Shown in pieces: positions 33,640-45,600 of a stretch of DNA of 64,000 nucleotides. The DNA comes from Perkinsus olseni. Lineage: Eukaryota; Perkinsozoa; Perkinsida. The notes under the pieces are model-generated. The model had not been told where the DNA came from, did not search any database, and worked only from the letters and a program-made list of their open reading frames with translations. Where the stretch lies: contig JABANN010000007.1 in assembly GCA_013115125.1 (NCBI GenBank), positions 1 through 64,000 on the forward strand, read 5' to 3'. The position numbers and the translations under genes were made by a program. The number at the start of each line of letters is the position of its first letter. Position 1 is the stretch's first letter.

Positions 33640-35277
33640 CTAAACTGGATGGGATGAAATTCGGCGACAGTCGAGTACATGCGTGCAGGTGACACGCGTC
33701 GAGTTGTGCATGCGTGCAAGACCTCGAATGCGTCACTCAGGCAACGTCAAGGGTTTCAAATCATGATAGAATGAAGGCTCAGTGTTTGCTATACCATATA
33801 AACCTGATAGAGGACCGTGGGCATGCATCATGCATGTAATCAGAGCAAGATATGCCCTGCAGCTTGAGGTTACCTCAACGTCACCAAACAATGCGCCTGA
33901 TGTCTCGCTCGCCCGGAATTGTGAGGACCGAATCACCGGCTTGGACATCACCCCTATATTAATGATTCCACGAACTAATCCTGATGAATGACCTGTCCCT
34001 TTTGGCCTGACATACGGTCTTTCAAGCGTTGATATGTGCCTAAGGTGCGCAGACCGTGAATCTTCTTCCGTGACGCGGGACAATGTCGTGGCCTTAAAGC
34101 TAGCACACATGTATCCCATTCCTTGTATGCAGAGGTCTACTGTGCTTGGGAATCCGCTGAGAGGCGTAAGTTGAAGATATGCTCAGTATCGATTAGATCA
34201 GGACTCAAAAGCTAGCCGTAGGCTTGAATACCTCCATAACATGAGCTTTAAAAACTGATCCGCGGGAACCGGGGCTGCCCAGGAGTAGTGATCGAGGCGG
34301 ATATTGGCACAATCTGCCCTCGAGAATGATGAGAATTCACCCGTAACCAAATGGCTGTGAATCACGGCTATTTGGTTCCGGGCTACCTAGTCTCACGAAT
34401 CGTGACCCCAAGTGTGCCTTGCGGAGGCGCACGACTTCGTGCCGGTGAAGGGGTAGCCTTTGTTGACGACACCAGCGGTGATGGAGAGTAGAAACTTATC
34501 TCACACTGCGTATTACTACGAGTCCGAGTAGTGGGTGCGAGTCGACTCTAACCATAACAAGAACACAGCGCTCCAAGCTCCCTCAGAAACGTTCACTCAT
34601 ATACACTTCGCTGTTAGCGGACTTGCCTTTGAAGCGTAAAATGTTTAACCCTGAATCAGAGACAGTCCATAAGCTATGAAGCATGATGAAAACAAGACGC
34701 GGCACTGCCACAGTGGCCTTTACACGCGGTGGTATGCATGAACTAATAAGAACGAGGTGGTAGGTCAGGGAACTAGGGAAGACCCCACAGAGATTAAGAT
34801 TCGCCGCACCTCCAGAATCGTAAGTAGTGTGGTTAACGTTCTCACTCTGCACCAAGTCTTACCAAGTCGGCAAGCAGTCTGAATGGAACGTTTCCTTCGA
34901 TTCTCGGCATTTCCCCTCGTCCTAAAAAGGTGCAGTCGTAGTAGCCTTGACGCGGGAAAGACCCGTCACGGTTCGGGCGGGCGGAGTGCGCTCACTTCAT
35001 TGTTGTCGGTAAGGCATTGAAAAAAATCGTCGCGTGCTTTCCAGCACTTCTCCCTCCTGGCTACTCCCTTAACTGTGGCTTCAGGTGGTGATGTAGATCG
35101 TGGATCCATAGCGACGCACAGCTACTATGATTACCCGACTAACTAAGCCAAATACGCAGCATCCCTTATGCGAAGGGTAGCAACCGGAACACCACTCCTC
35201 ATGATTAACACAGACAGTGATAGGGTGTGGAGAAAGCGACCTGATTGCCCTGGCACGATAATTGGATAGGATGATAA
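33640..35277. other. No gene supported
   Basis: A minus-strand open frame of 128 codons with a true ATG (33733-34119) and another of about 90 codons (34583-34855) occur. Both lack motifs, and the first is matched by an open antisense frame. I see no other coding signal in these 1.6 kb. The left part should hold the KH gene promoter. Confidence 0.4.
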
Positions 35278-36459
35278 TCAGAACTCCCGGCCTGTTACTA
35301 CGAGTGGTGCCACAAGGGTCCATCCATACAAAAACGTCACAGTGACTGCCGCCGTCGGACAGAGCCACTCAGGCAGTACCCCCGTCATAGCTGGTCCCAA
35401 GTACAGGCCGATTAGGGTACCACACAAGTGGAGGAGTGCCAAAGACTTCGCCGTTTCACTGTCGGGAGGGTCTCGTTGACTCTGACTCGATTCGGGCTGG
35501 GCGACGTTCGTGAGCGATTCACTAAGGCGTACACTAGAGTCGTTCCCATTGACTGAGGCCCCTCCCTTAGCAGCTTTAGTCATGGCATAGATGGTGGTCA
35601 ATGCATAGAGCGTCCATCCAACTACCCCTTGCAGTCCAGAGGATGCTGACAACCAAGCCGAGTATGCGAACATGAGGGAAGAAGGGAGCAGCGCGCCGTG
35701 GGGAATGTACTCGGTCAGGGAAGCAACAAGACAAGCCACCTGTAGTAAAAGCACCACAGCGAACCACATACATCGAGTTAGACTAAGGTAGAAGTAGTAG
35801 CAACCGAACGCCAAGAATAATACAGAGGATAAGATAATAGCTGCAAACCAAACTCTACTTAGAGTTTCATTATCGCTGTACTCGTTCTCTGCGTTTTCCA
35901 CCCATGCCTCGTTCCAGGAGTACGCCAAATCAATGAGCATAACCTGTTGCATTAATACGTAAATAATACATGCTGGTACGAGTGTTACAAATAGGAAATG
36001 GAACATATCGTTAGGAGCAAAGCACAGGGCAAATGCTACCACTGGTATCATCACGAATTTGAGAACGAAGTACCGATTGTTGGCCCTTCGTGCCAAGCTA
36101 TCCCCACAGGTGCACAGGAGCAGGATGGTCACATGCATGAGTGTGTAAGTGAATGTTATTCGCTGAATAATGCCAGCATAAAAGCAGCCTTCGATCCCAA
36201 CCTCACCATCATCAACCCTCCTACATTCCCCTATACCAGGTAAGTAGCCAAACCACCACTGCAGGTCTTTATTGCTTCCAAATAGAGAACCCATGCTGAG
36301 GGCCAGAATGATAGTACAAAGATTGAGTATTAGATATCCAATTCTTGAGGCATCCTGCTTCAATGTACCGACTCCCAGTGCCTTCGCACAGCATGTGCCG
36401 GTGAGAGAGCCCAAGCAGGAGGTCAGGAAGGAGCCTGCCATCGAGAATATGGCTCCCAT
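35278..36459 (-). CDS. SERINC / TMS1 family membrane protein
   Basis: SERINC proteins are multi-pass membrane proteins linked to serine-derived lipid content of membranes; their exact transport activity is debated. This single exon of 393 residues starts MGAIFSMAGSFLTSCLGS, with the early cysteines (CLGSLTGTCCAKALG) typical of the family. About ten hydrophobic helices follow. Family-like signatures include GYLILNLCTIILALSMG, CFYAGIIQRITFTYTLMH, the loop NNRYFVLKFVMIP, and LIDLAYSWNEAWVEN. A polar, Ser-rich loop before the final two helices is also usual. The length is slightly below the animal average of about 450. It is intronless. Confidence 0.9.
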   Translation of the reverse strand: MGAIFSMAGSFLTSCLGSLTGTCCAKALGVGTLKQDASRIGYLILNLCTIILALSMGSLFGSNKDLQWWFGYLPGIGECRRVDDGEVGIEGCFYAGIIQRITFTYTLMHVTILLLCTCGDSLARRANNRYFVLKFVMIPVVAFALCFAPNDMFHFLFVTLVPACIIYVLMQQVMLIDLAYSWNEAWVENAENEYSDNETLSRVWFAAIILSSVLFLAFGCYYFYLSLTRCMWFAVVLLLQVACLVASLTEYIPHGALLPSSLMFAYSAWLSASSGLQGVVGWTLYALTTIYAMTKAAKGGASVNGNDSSVRLSESLTNVAQPESSQSQRDPPDSETAKSLALLHLCGTLIGLYLGPAMTGVLPEWLCPTAAVTVTFLYGWTLVAPLVVTGREF

Positions 36460-36732
36460 GATAGCTCAGTGAAACCTTCTGAACCCTAAGAGTGTGGTAT
36501 GCAGCTCCACTAATTATCGGACTAACGCGACATTTAGAAAGTATATAAATACTTGCAGCAAATAACCTAGAGCAATAACTTACAAGGATTACAGTAACAT
36601 CAAAAGCAATTGTACGAGCAGCATCATTGAGCCTTCAAGTGGCCCAGGCCTCGGTCTTAAGGATCCGTAACTTACTGTACAGTGGCCGTTAGAGAGCGGA
36701 TAGATAAAGAAAACAGTGCACATCGAGCTGAT

Positions 36733-37623
36733 CTACGCTGAGCCGAAATGAGCGTAGAAATCAACAGCGATAACGGCTGCACTACAAAGACCAGTTAGAG
36801 CTATAGTTCTAACAGGATCGTTGCCGAGCATGCGATGAGCCTCGGGCGCTATGTCCATAACTACGGCATACCCCATACATCCAGCAGCTGCTGCTAACCC
36901 TGTAGCAACTAAAGTTGGTGATACCGACAGTACACGTGTGGAGAGCAAGAACGCTGGCAGGGCCGAGATGGGCTGGGGCAAGTTAGCTATGAACGCGAAG
37001 ACTGTTCCTTCGAGAGGCGTCATGCCCTTGGCGATGAATGCCAAACAAAGGGCGGCGCCCTCGGGGATATTATGGATCGCTATGGAGCTGAAAACTAGTC
37101 CCCCAAGATGGGACTTATCCGAGGCTGATGATAAACCGAGGCAAAGGCCCTCTCCTAAGGAGTGGACCATCATTCCCAATAAAACGACTGCGGCTCTGCT
37201 AGCTCGGGCACCCTTCAATGAGCCAAGGTGCTCCAGAGGGTTGGCAGTAAAGAACTTGTCAACTGTTAGCATGAGGCTTACGCCAATAGCCAGACCGGTA
37301 GCGATCCCTAGGAGGTTAGAGCTAGTAGAGAAGGCTTCGCACATAAGTACCGTACTGCATCCAGTCATCATGCCTGCTGCTACAGCAACGCATACCTAAC
37401 AACAGGATGCTCTCAAGGTGTTCAACGAGAGACGGGAAAAACACTGCCTGCGCGCTTGACGGCGACCCCCCCCCAACCCTACTACCCCCGATATCTTGTC
37501 GTTCAAAGTTCCTATGATACCCAATGAAAAGGAACCGAGGAGAGTGGTGCCCGCTGTCAGACAGCAGTACAGAAGGAAGCCTGCAGCCGATATAGGAGCC
37601 TCCATGTCATGGTGTGGGGTCAT
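36733..37623 (-). CDS. ZIP family metal transporter (SLC39/ZupT type)
   Basis: ZIP carriers bring zinc or iron into the cytosol. Exon 1 (37486-37623) starts MTPHHDMEAPISAAG and encodes the first helix. A 90-nt GT-AG intron (37396-37485) with a G-rich 5' end follows, in phase 0. Exon 2 (36733-37395) opens VCVAVAAGMMTGCSTV. It carries the metal-site helices HSLGEGLCLGLS and HNIPEGAALCLAF (HNIPEG at 37057-37074), then NLPQPISALPAFLLS and PEAHRMLG. The paired H/N/E residues of the transport site are intact, and the HNIPEG form is typical of the ZupT/GufA branch. The total of about 267 residues fits this branch. Which metal is carried and in which membrane is not visible. Confidence 0.9.
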
Positions 37624-38128
37624 TGAGGAAGATAAGTGATGGCTGAGGGAATGAGCACTATTACCGACGACACAGTTGATCAGACCCGATCAGATCGACT
37701 TGGATGAACTGCTAGCGGAACTCATCTGTAGAGTTCTTATCACCAAAGTAACAATTTGCCCGCATCTTGCTCGTTGGGGTCGCAAGAACGCAACTCAGCG
37801 CATTTTTGATTTCCAGGGCGAGCGCTAAACCAAAAAGTCCCGGAAGAAGTTGGTGATTGGTGTTGGCTTATGACCATTAAGCGGCTCCATTCACATAGGC
37901 TTGGACGTCGAGCAGACAAGTCTAGGGACTTGCGACAGGAAGTCGGGTTCCCTGCATCCCATTCGGGAAATCATCCGATGTTTTAAGCATCGTTCGTGAT
38001 TTTTCTTTCGCACCTTGAGTCGCCCGTTCCACTTCATGAGTGTTGTGTTGATTAGTCAAGCTGCTGACGTGACGGCAGCGGCTTATAGGTTATGACCGGA
38101 TGTGCTCAGCACTGCTGAGTCAGCAGCG
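37624..38128. promoter_or_regulatory. Divergent intergenic region between ZIP transporter and TRM13
   Basis: About 500 bp separate the two divergent start codons, so both promoters are expected here. I see no TATA box, repeat or operator-like element. Confidence 0.4.
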
Positions 38129-40290
38129 ATGGCTAACGCATGCATGGGATCGGTAGTTACTCGAGCTCCCAATCTGCATCAAATGAGCTCTTCAGTTGAC
38201 AGTGGCTCGACGCAGCCTACCTCAGCACAGAAGCGCCCTCGTACAGAGTCAATGGGCCACAGTGGGCGGGTTTACACGCCTGAGGGGCTGAAGCCCTATC
38301 TTGAGGTCATAGAGAGGTGCTGTTCTGATGATAACCTGATGGAGCCAACGGTTGCCTGCTTGAGTAACGATGATGCACGCAAAGCATTTGACGATATTAC
38401 CGGGGCCGCAGGGAGGCAGACATGGTAGGCCGAATGGCAATGCCTTCGGGAGGAGCTTTTATGACGGCAGCCGTTGGGATAGCTCACACTTCTTCAGGCA
38501 GAACTACGGCAAGCTTACTGTTCATCTCCCCCAACTGGAGTCATTAGTGTCTATTATCCTCAAGAGATTTCAACCCGGAGAAGATACTTTGCTGTTCGAG
38601 CTCGGGGCCGGCAAGGGACTCCTGGGAAGGATGGTGTCGGATATGTCTGGCTGCAGGTGATAAGAGTTTAGACCCATGGCTGTCCTGTCTGATTTGCTGT
38701 TGATCAGGCATCTAGCGTTAGACTGTCGGAACATTACAAGTGGTTACGACGGAGAAGAAGTAAATGAGGAATGCAAAGATGATGGAAGCGAGAGGTCAGA
38801 GGAGTGCAATGATGAGAGGGAGGGACCAGAGGAGGCTTCAAGTGGAGCTGGAAAGACTATAAGGGTGATACTCGGCGTGGTCTTGTCTCTACTTCGGTTG
38901 GACTAAACTCTGCCACAGAGACGGATCTCCGCGCCTGTACTCGTGTTCCGCGTCCAGTGAGTTCTGTGTAAGGCGACCTAAAAATTGTGAGGTGTGCCCT
39001 ACCTGAATCATTCTCGGTATAGCGCTCAGGGGAAATGGCAACTTAGCTTGTGCAGCGCAGGCTGTGCTCCGCATTGGGCCTTGTTCAGTTCCGTATATAG
39101 ACGCCCGATTTGTGGCTGTTAGCTATTGTCGTTGTCGCCTTCTTGGAGGAAGAGGTTATCCGTGTTACTACTACTATACAGGTACGGGCAGATGTCACTG
39201 CCACCGATCTACGGGCCGTAGTCGACGCTCAATGCGAGAAGATGAAGGAGGATGGCATTAAGAACCCTAAGGTGGTAATATGCTAGCCATCTGCTCTTGA
39301 GGTCTTTGTCGGAAGGTACTCTTCATTGCTAAGCACTTGTGTGGCAATGGCACTGATGCCGCTGTGGAAGGCATCGCCCCTCTACTCCGACCTAATGCTG
39401 GGGGCACCGACTGGACGGTGCGAGGAGCAGTCCTAGCACCCTGCTGCCACCCAAAAGCTAAACTCGATGCTTTCGCATGTAGCCACGGGCTGGTAATGAG
39501 ATAGAGCTTAATGCTGAGGACCTCAGGCCTGGAGTCTGACTTGTCTACAATGGACCAGCTGGAGGGAGGATCTGGACACGAGTGGCGGAAGCAGGTGTGG
39601 GACATTCTAATGCAGCTTTTGTAGTAGTTCATAATCGTCAAGGGGGAGAGGACTAAACCTGTCGCTCACGCAGGTATATGTCTAAGCTGGGAGGAGCTTT
39701 GAAACCCTCGGATTGCAGCTCATGGTCAGCCATTACCTCATCCTTCACTTACTCTCAATTACGTGAGAATCCCATGGGCGACTATGCTGGCCTGTCTCTG
39801 TGCTCGTACGCGCACGAGGTCGTGGGCTGGTCCTTCAATCGTTGATACCTCCTCGCGTTACCTGCATAGTCCACTTCAGGCCGACTTGGTCGGAGGTGTC
39901 GTTTGTTTTTGGAGTCGGCCAGAGGGCGCAAGCTCGTATCTGAGGGCGCCGCCGGTGCTGTGGAACTTGTCCAGTAACAAGGCACTCGTCCGAGTGTGGT
40001 AGAGTTATCACCTCCGAGTAGATACGCGCCTCAAAATGTCACACCCGACAACCTGGCAATAGTCTATGATGCTGCTGGCAAGTACGACATGGCGTGGAAC
40101 CCCGTGTTCCCGGGGGCCGTCGTCATTAGAGTAGTCTCCGTGGTGGTAGTCTGGATGAGGGGGCGATCGCTGCCTGCAGGTTTTGATGGATCAGAGCAGT
40201 AAGAAGACGGTCACGCTTCCCAAGCGGCTCTCGGAGTACATTCTAGGGATGAAGTCAAAGGATACAGAATGGCAGAAGCTGGTCAAGTGA
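38129..40290 (+). CDS. TRM13: TRM13-type tRNA 2'-O-methyltransferase
   Basis: TRM13 methylates the 2'-OH of residue 4 in the acceptor stem of certain tRNAs, using S-adenosylmethionine. The start MANACMGSVVTRAP at 38129 follows an in-frame stop. The SAM-binding segment LFELGAGKGLLGRMV is at 38603-38640. The family hallmark KHLCGNGTDAAVEG (39331 onward) is followed by GAVLAPCCHPKAKLDAFA, matching the KHLCG...CCHH pattern. A conserved C-terminal exon reads RLGRRCRLFLESARGRKLV, then YAPQNVTPDNLAIVYDAAG, aligned with the end of TRM13 proteins. A last exon ends KDTEWQKLVK with a stop at 40288-40290. Short introns separate about eight exons. The N-terminal CCCH/CHHC zinc fingers common in the family are not visible. 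A Glu-rich insert (near 38760-38840) breaks the domain. Confidence 0.85.
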
Positions 40291-40725
40291 GGGGGCGTGG
40301 ATGGCGGTATACGGATCGTCCAGTGTTTCACTTATGCTCATCAACGCATCATACTTCAGATTAGCATATCCCATCTCAATCTCGGATCTCGAGTGTAGTT
40401 CTCCTAGCGGCTGCGTGCAGATAGAGTCGGCTGCCTTGGTGCTGGCGCATGATAAGAGTCAAGTGGTAGTATTGGGTCGTATGGGCGGGATCGGCGAGGC
40501 GTCGCATGCCATGAACCACAATACGCATTGGACGTGGAGATCGATGCAACTAGGCATACTATTCCCCTTCCCATTGTGGTACCGGCATGTAGTAATTATG
40601 CAGGATTATGCATAGACAGTACCCCACTGACCTGAGTAGAAATGTTCAACTACCCATCAGTAGATTCTGCACATTATAACCCTGCTCAGTCACTGTAGGC
40701 GCACCCTCCTCTAACATTCGTTTAT

Positions 40726-40750
40726 AGTGTACAGTGGGCCACTGTACACT
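40726..40750. repeat. 12-bp perfect inverted repeat with 1-nt spacer
   Basis: AGTGTACAGTGG is followed after one G by its exact reverse complement CCACTGTACACT. The near-zero loop favours a DNA cruciform or a dyad protein site over an RNA hairpin. It lies about 430 bp downstream of the TRM13 stop. Confidence 0.8.
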
Positions 40751-40839
40751 GAGAGTACCACTCGAGTAATGGATGGTCTAACCGTAGTCAGTGATATGCA
40801 CTGAGAACTACCGGCTTTGTGCTCATCATAGTCGTCTCT

Positions 40840-42470
40840 AAGCTTCAAATGCGCAGGGCCGGTAGACACACTGCTTTGGCTTATCATGTTGGCGGCCTTC
40901 TCGCAGGCACCCCTCATTTCCTTACTCGTGAAGGATCCGCTGGTCAAGAGGGTTGTGTCCATGATGTATCCGATCACACACTTAGAGGGAGACGGCCATG
41001 TTATCTCACCAGACCTTCCACCAGACCAGTTACCCATCCGAACTTGTGCTGCTCCCAACTCTCTACAGCTTAACAAGCACATATGCAGCGGTAAGCTACA
41101 GCAGTCCAATGCGCCTTTACCTGCCTTATCAGATGAGAACTGTGGAAAGGAAGGAGTCGTCTGTACTAAGCTGAGCCCGACGAAGTTCGTGAGCGTGTAC
41201 TCTGGTGTCCAGTTCATCGATAGTATCGATCCATGGCCGGTAGACGCAAAGCCTACATGCTGTGAGTAGCACGACGCTCGGTGCACTAATGACCCTGCTT
41301 AATGATCTGGGCCTAAGGTACTTTTGGGTGGTCCATAGTCCCCCGTACAGAATGGGATCCCTCTCTCCTGAGGAAGACACAGACCGCCAAGTGAGTCCGG
41401 ATACCACTCTTGTGGATGGTGGCCTTGCTGTGCGAGACGGATTGGATCTCAACTGCTGCTTAGCTGGTGCCATGCCCATCAACCGCCGTTGAGGGCTCCA
41501 CTCGTGAATAGTTGCCGCTCACTGCAGTTGCTCGCGTGCTGCGCATGCTGTTATTGTCATCACGCTCGGCCGCTTTGACGTAGATACGCCGCTCGCGTGT
41601 ATGAGCTGACAACGCGATTCGGCGTCAACATATCAAGCGACACGCGATTCTACATGATATGCGATAAGAAGAAGGACAGAGCCGAGCTTGAAGAAGCTAT
41701 AGAGTCCCGTGGAGGTGCTGCTGCTACTGCTGCTGCTGCTGCTGCACGAATAGCTCGTCATGCCTCTCGGGAAACTCCCAGTCGGGGCTCGGTCTGTCCT
41801 GGCGCATTCTCAGGAGATCTTCCTCATGATCTGTGTCTCAGGAGTCCTGGTTGATGATCTGAGTGATGCCAATCTCCTTGTGGTGGAGATCCCTAGCCAG
41901 AGGCATGATGCAATACTGCGCCGTACTAGCGAGGCGCTTCAGGTAAGATTAACCTCAACTTGAGCGACCCAAGGGTTCATCATCACGGGCCTTCGTGGCT
42001 CCCATCTCGCCATGTGATGGCAGGCTTGTGAAGACGGCACTACGGTTGTTGCTCGACTGAATGTCAATGGTATCCGAGGGCACACCCTGAAGAAACAAGA
42101 CAAGGACCTTCGCAAACTAACGGTGAGCTGCCGCTTCACAATGCTGCTCTTTGTTAGATCTCGCTTTCGGCAGTGATGGGACATGCTCGTGTGTCGCCAT
42201 TATTATTATTCCAGGTCGGCGCCGTCCGCAGCACCTGCGTCGATATCCGCATCAATCACCTAGTTACTGATAAGGAATTAGAACGTGAGTCTTCCCCTTA
42301 TCTCCTTGATCTCCTTAGTCTTCACGACTTCTGCGACGTCGTATTCCCAAGGTACACTACTCACGACTGTGAAGCACAGGTCGCCGGCAACCCAAGACTG
42401 AGGAGCTCTCGTCTATTCACTACGTGTTCATCGGTTTCTTCTTATACCGGTAGCACTGTGTTCTCCTAGA
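40840..42470 (+). CDS. Unresolved multi-exon gene, function unknown
   Basis: Plus-strand exons with ordinary coding composition and GT-AG signals can be seen. One is near 40850-41270 (LLVKDPLVKRVVSMMYPITH, then SVYSGVQFIDSIDPWPVD). Another is near 41320-41395 (WSIVPRTEWDPSLLRKTQ). Another is near 41597-41760 (RFGVNISSDTRFYMICDKKK) and carries an alanine run. A further exon ends SQRHDAILRRTSEALQ at about 41942. It joins in phase, across an 80-nt intron, to ACEDGTTVVARLNVNGIRG, and then to VGAVRSTCVDIRINHLVTDK. The 3' end near 42470 is a guess. I recognise no family. A minus-strand frame of 191 codons over 40711-41286 lacks an ATG and is probably a shadow. One or two genes could be present. Confidence 0.45.
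41716..41746 (+). repeat. GCT triplet run (polyalanine)
   Basis: About ten near-perfect GCT/ACT triplets read as an alanine run following ESRGG in the unresolved gene. This is a typical site of length variation. Confidence 0.75.
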
Positions 42471-42621
42471 TTTGATCCAATATGGTGGCTTGGAGGGACT
42501 GGATTTAGAAAGAGACGCTGATCCAGATGGTTGTCATGGCTCAGTCACCGTTTTGTCTTCTTCTGTTGTTGTTGTCTTCTCCTGCATAATATAGTGCAGT
42601 ATAGTGAGTAGTAGTATCATC

Positions 42622-45600
42622 ATGTGGGATTGGAAGAAGGTCACTACTGCCTACAATAAAGTCGCCAATTCCGAGTTTGTCAACCAATCCTTGCAATCGT
42701 TACAGGATGCAAAGGCGAAGGTGAGGCTCTTCCTCAAGGATGGAGAGACATAGTTATGGCCATCAGGTGGATACGGCCTTCGAGGAGGCGATGAAGCAGA
42801 ATGCTGCTCAGCTTCCACAAGGCTCCTCAACGTCATCATCATCATCAACAGCGGCACGCTACCATGGCGACCAGCTCACCGTGGCCCCAGCGTTCGACTC
42901 GGATTTCCCTGTCCTTGGGCCATCACCTGCGCCGCCTTCCGCACGGCAGGAGTGCTCTCCTCGCCGGGAAGTGCCCAAGGCTCGGGAAGCTCGGAGATCC
43001 GGTAGAAAGGCGGATCGAAGCTCCCTGCCAGGCACAGACTGTCCTATCAGGTGAGCCGACGACACAACAGAACGCCTCCAAGGGCCTCTTCGACGATGAC
43101 GAGTTCGACGTTTTCATGTTGGGGGAAGGAGACACCAGCCATGCTGCCCAGAGCAGCGACCTCACATCTGCGCCACACCCCAAGCATGACGAAGCCAGTT
43201 TGGTGAAGGATAGCAGCCTATCGCCTGACGCATTACGTAGACCATCACCGTCAAGCATAAGTAGCAACGTCCAAGACATCCTCAACACTACGGGCTCGTG
43301 GAATGGCGGAGGGTCATCAGGGGTGCAAACAGCAGCAGCATCAGCAGCAGATGAGCCCTCGTCTGGAGGGCACCTCGTCAGTAATGATCTGCCGTCGGGA
43401 AGCGAGAGGGAATCTTCACAGCCCTCATCCGCCACTCCCATAACAGTAGAGGCCCTGGTCGAGAGTGGCAAGGATGTAGAGGGGCATCGTCATCATACGG
43501 AGAGCCCCCAGCTGGCCCTGGCTGCGAGGGAAGCACCCACTGCGATGACGACAAGCAGTGCTCACCTTGAGGATCAGGCGGTGGCTCCGGCCGCACTCAG
43601 TGGGAGCGAAGGTAGCACTGGCACAATGCCCCAGACGACGGAGAGGGGAGCAGAGGTTGTTCAGGAGGGAACACCTCTACCGGGGGAGCCTGCGAGTCCA
43701 TTGAACGAGGATAATACTTCCTTGTCCAACGGGTCCAAGACCGAATTGAAGCCCAATAATGAGCCCAGCGAGGCCGAGCTGGAGCTCAGCGATGAACAAA
43801 TCGTCCCCTCTAGCCAGGAACCTCTTCTACAGTTTCAACCGGTCGATGCGTACACAGCATCGACTGATGCGCTTGTTTCTGTGGAGACGATTCAAGCACC
43901 TCGACCAACCGAGCCATCTGCCGACCAAGTGAGTTCGGAAAACGCTGGGCCTGATGATACCGCCACCCTCCCATCGGGGACGCCATCGGGTGAGCTACCT
44001 GCTAGTGCTGACGAGAGCTTCACACCCCCCGAAGTACCGGCGTTGGGAGGCCCTTCCGATATAGAAGATGCGGATGGAGACCAACGGGGTACTGCTGCTG
44101 GTGATGAGCCTGCTGAGAGTTGTGATGCGCAATCACAAAGCCTACATGCAATGAGCCACAAGGAGTCGACAGTTTATGAGATCGCCGGGCCCACATCGGA
44201 GGCACAGGCAACGTCAGGTGGTTCGATTCCATCTGAACCTGAAAGTCGTCCTAAGGATGTTGCTTCTAGTGAGGATGATATGGAGAGTGGCGTCGAACCT
44301 ACCGATGGGGATGCTGATACAGAGGAGGCACCGAAGGAGATTGGAGAAGACTTGACGGGCCGGCTCAACGCAGAGGCCACCGACGCGACCGCTCTTAGTG
44401 AAATCGATGACCGTTCGCCTGGACTATCAGGTGTCAACGAGATACCATCGGATTCTCACATTGGGGTATCAGAGGGAGGGGAGGCTGCCATCGATACTGA
44501 TTCGGGTTCGGGGTTTGCCCAGAGGTCTGTGAGGTCGGATTCCCAATGCCGAGCGTCCCAAAACGAAGAGTTGCCCGGCCTCGTTGCGAAGTCCCAGAGC
44601 CCTTCACGTCGACGAGATACCTCTGCCATGTCCGACAGTGGAGACAAATTGAACTCTGAGCGTGATGAAGAGGTGAGGAGTCAGGGAGTGGACGATAGCG
44701 GAGCAGAGGGGACCGACCTGAGCCCCAGGGACATGTCGGAAGGGGAGGATAATGATGCGAGTGCTGCCGCGGAGAGCTCGGAGGGCGGTTCTCGCGGTGC
44801 GCTAGAGACAGCCACCACGGCTGTCGATGTCGGCGACGAAAGTTGCCCTGCGACACAAGCTGATCCGGAGTTGTTGATCACGGCCGCAGAAGGTGCAACT
44901 TCGGTTGCGGCGAGAGGCAGCTGTCCTGAGCAGACCTCTACTAGTGAACAGGAGGGAGCTAGTGGCATAGCAGGGCCACAGCAATCTGAGGACGAGATGC
45001 GAGAGGCGACAGCAGGGCATGGTGATACTTCCGGCACTGGCAAATGTGCGTATGTTGGAGAGGCTCCATCGGAGATACTGGAGGGGATCGATATCCCTGA
45101 GTTGCCTGGTTCAGCTGCTGCTGCTGCTGGTCCCACGCAAGAGTACAGTGCGTCAGCCCCGGCCGTTGAGGGAGAGGATGTTGAATACGATGACTTGGGC
45201 CCTGTCGGACGAAGGCTTATGAGCATGGAAGGATTCATCGACACGGTCAGGGACAGAGCTGGCTCGACCTTCAGCAGTCGAGCAAGATCCAGCAGCGACA
45301 CGGGGAGAGAACAAGCGAAGATGACCGGTCCGAGGGAGGACGAACCATCAGTGCTCGAGGACCTGACGAGCAACCTTCTGGAGGACAGCAAAGGCAGCGG
45401 TGAAGACGTGGAGCATATAGTACTAGGCGAGGGGTCTCCTGCGGTAGTAGACGCCAACGAAGGCGAGGACGCAGGGCATAGCTCCACGGGAGAGTCGAGA
45501 AGTGGAGAGGAGCACGAAGTGGACTTGGTTGGACTGGAGTCCTCGGAAGGCAGAGACGCCCTCATCAATAGCTTGCGGGATGAAGTCGAGGAACTAAAGT

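Noticed and set aside
33733-34119. Minus-strand gene of 128 codons
   Set aside because: It has a true ATG but no motif, and an antisense open frame covers the same bases; this is not enough to call it.
36851-37399. Plus-strand open frame of 182 codons
   Set aside because: It is the antisense shadow of the ZIP transporter exon, whose metal-binding motifs are intact.
40711-41286. Minus-strand gene of 191 codons
   Set aside because: It has no ATG at its start and overlaps plus-strand exons that have better composition and splice signals.
44210-44240. B-box GGTTCGATTCC
   Set aside because: It lies within the well-supported coding exon of the golgin, and no other tRNA parts are present.
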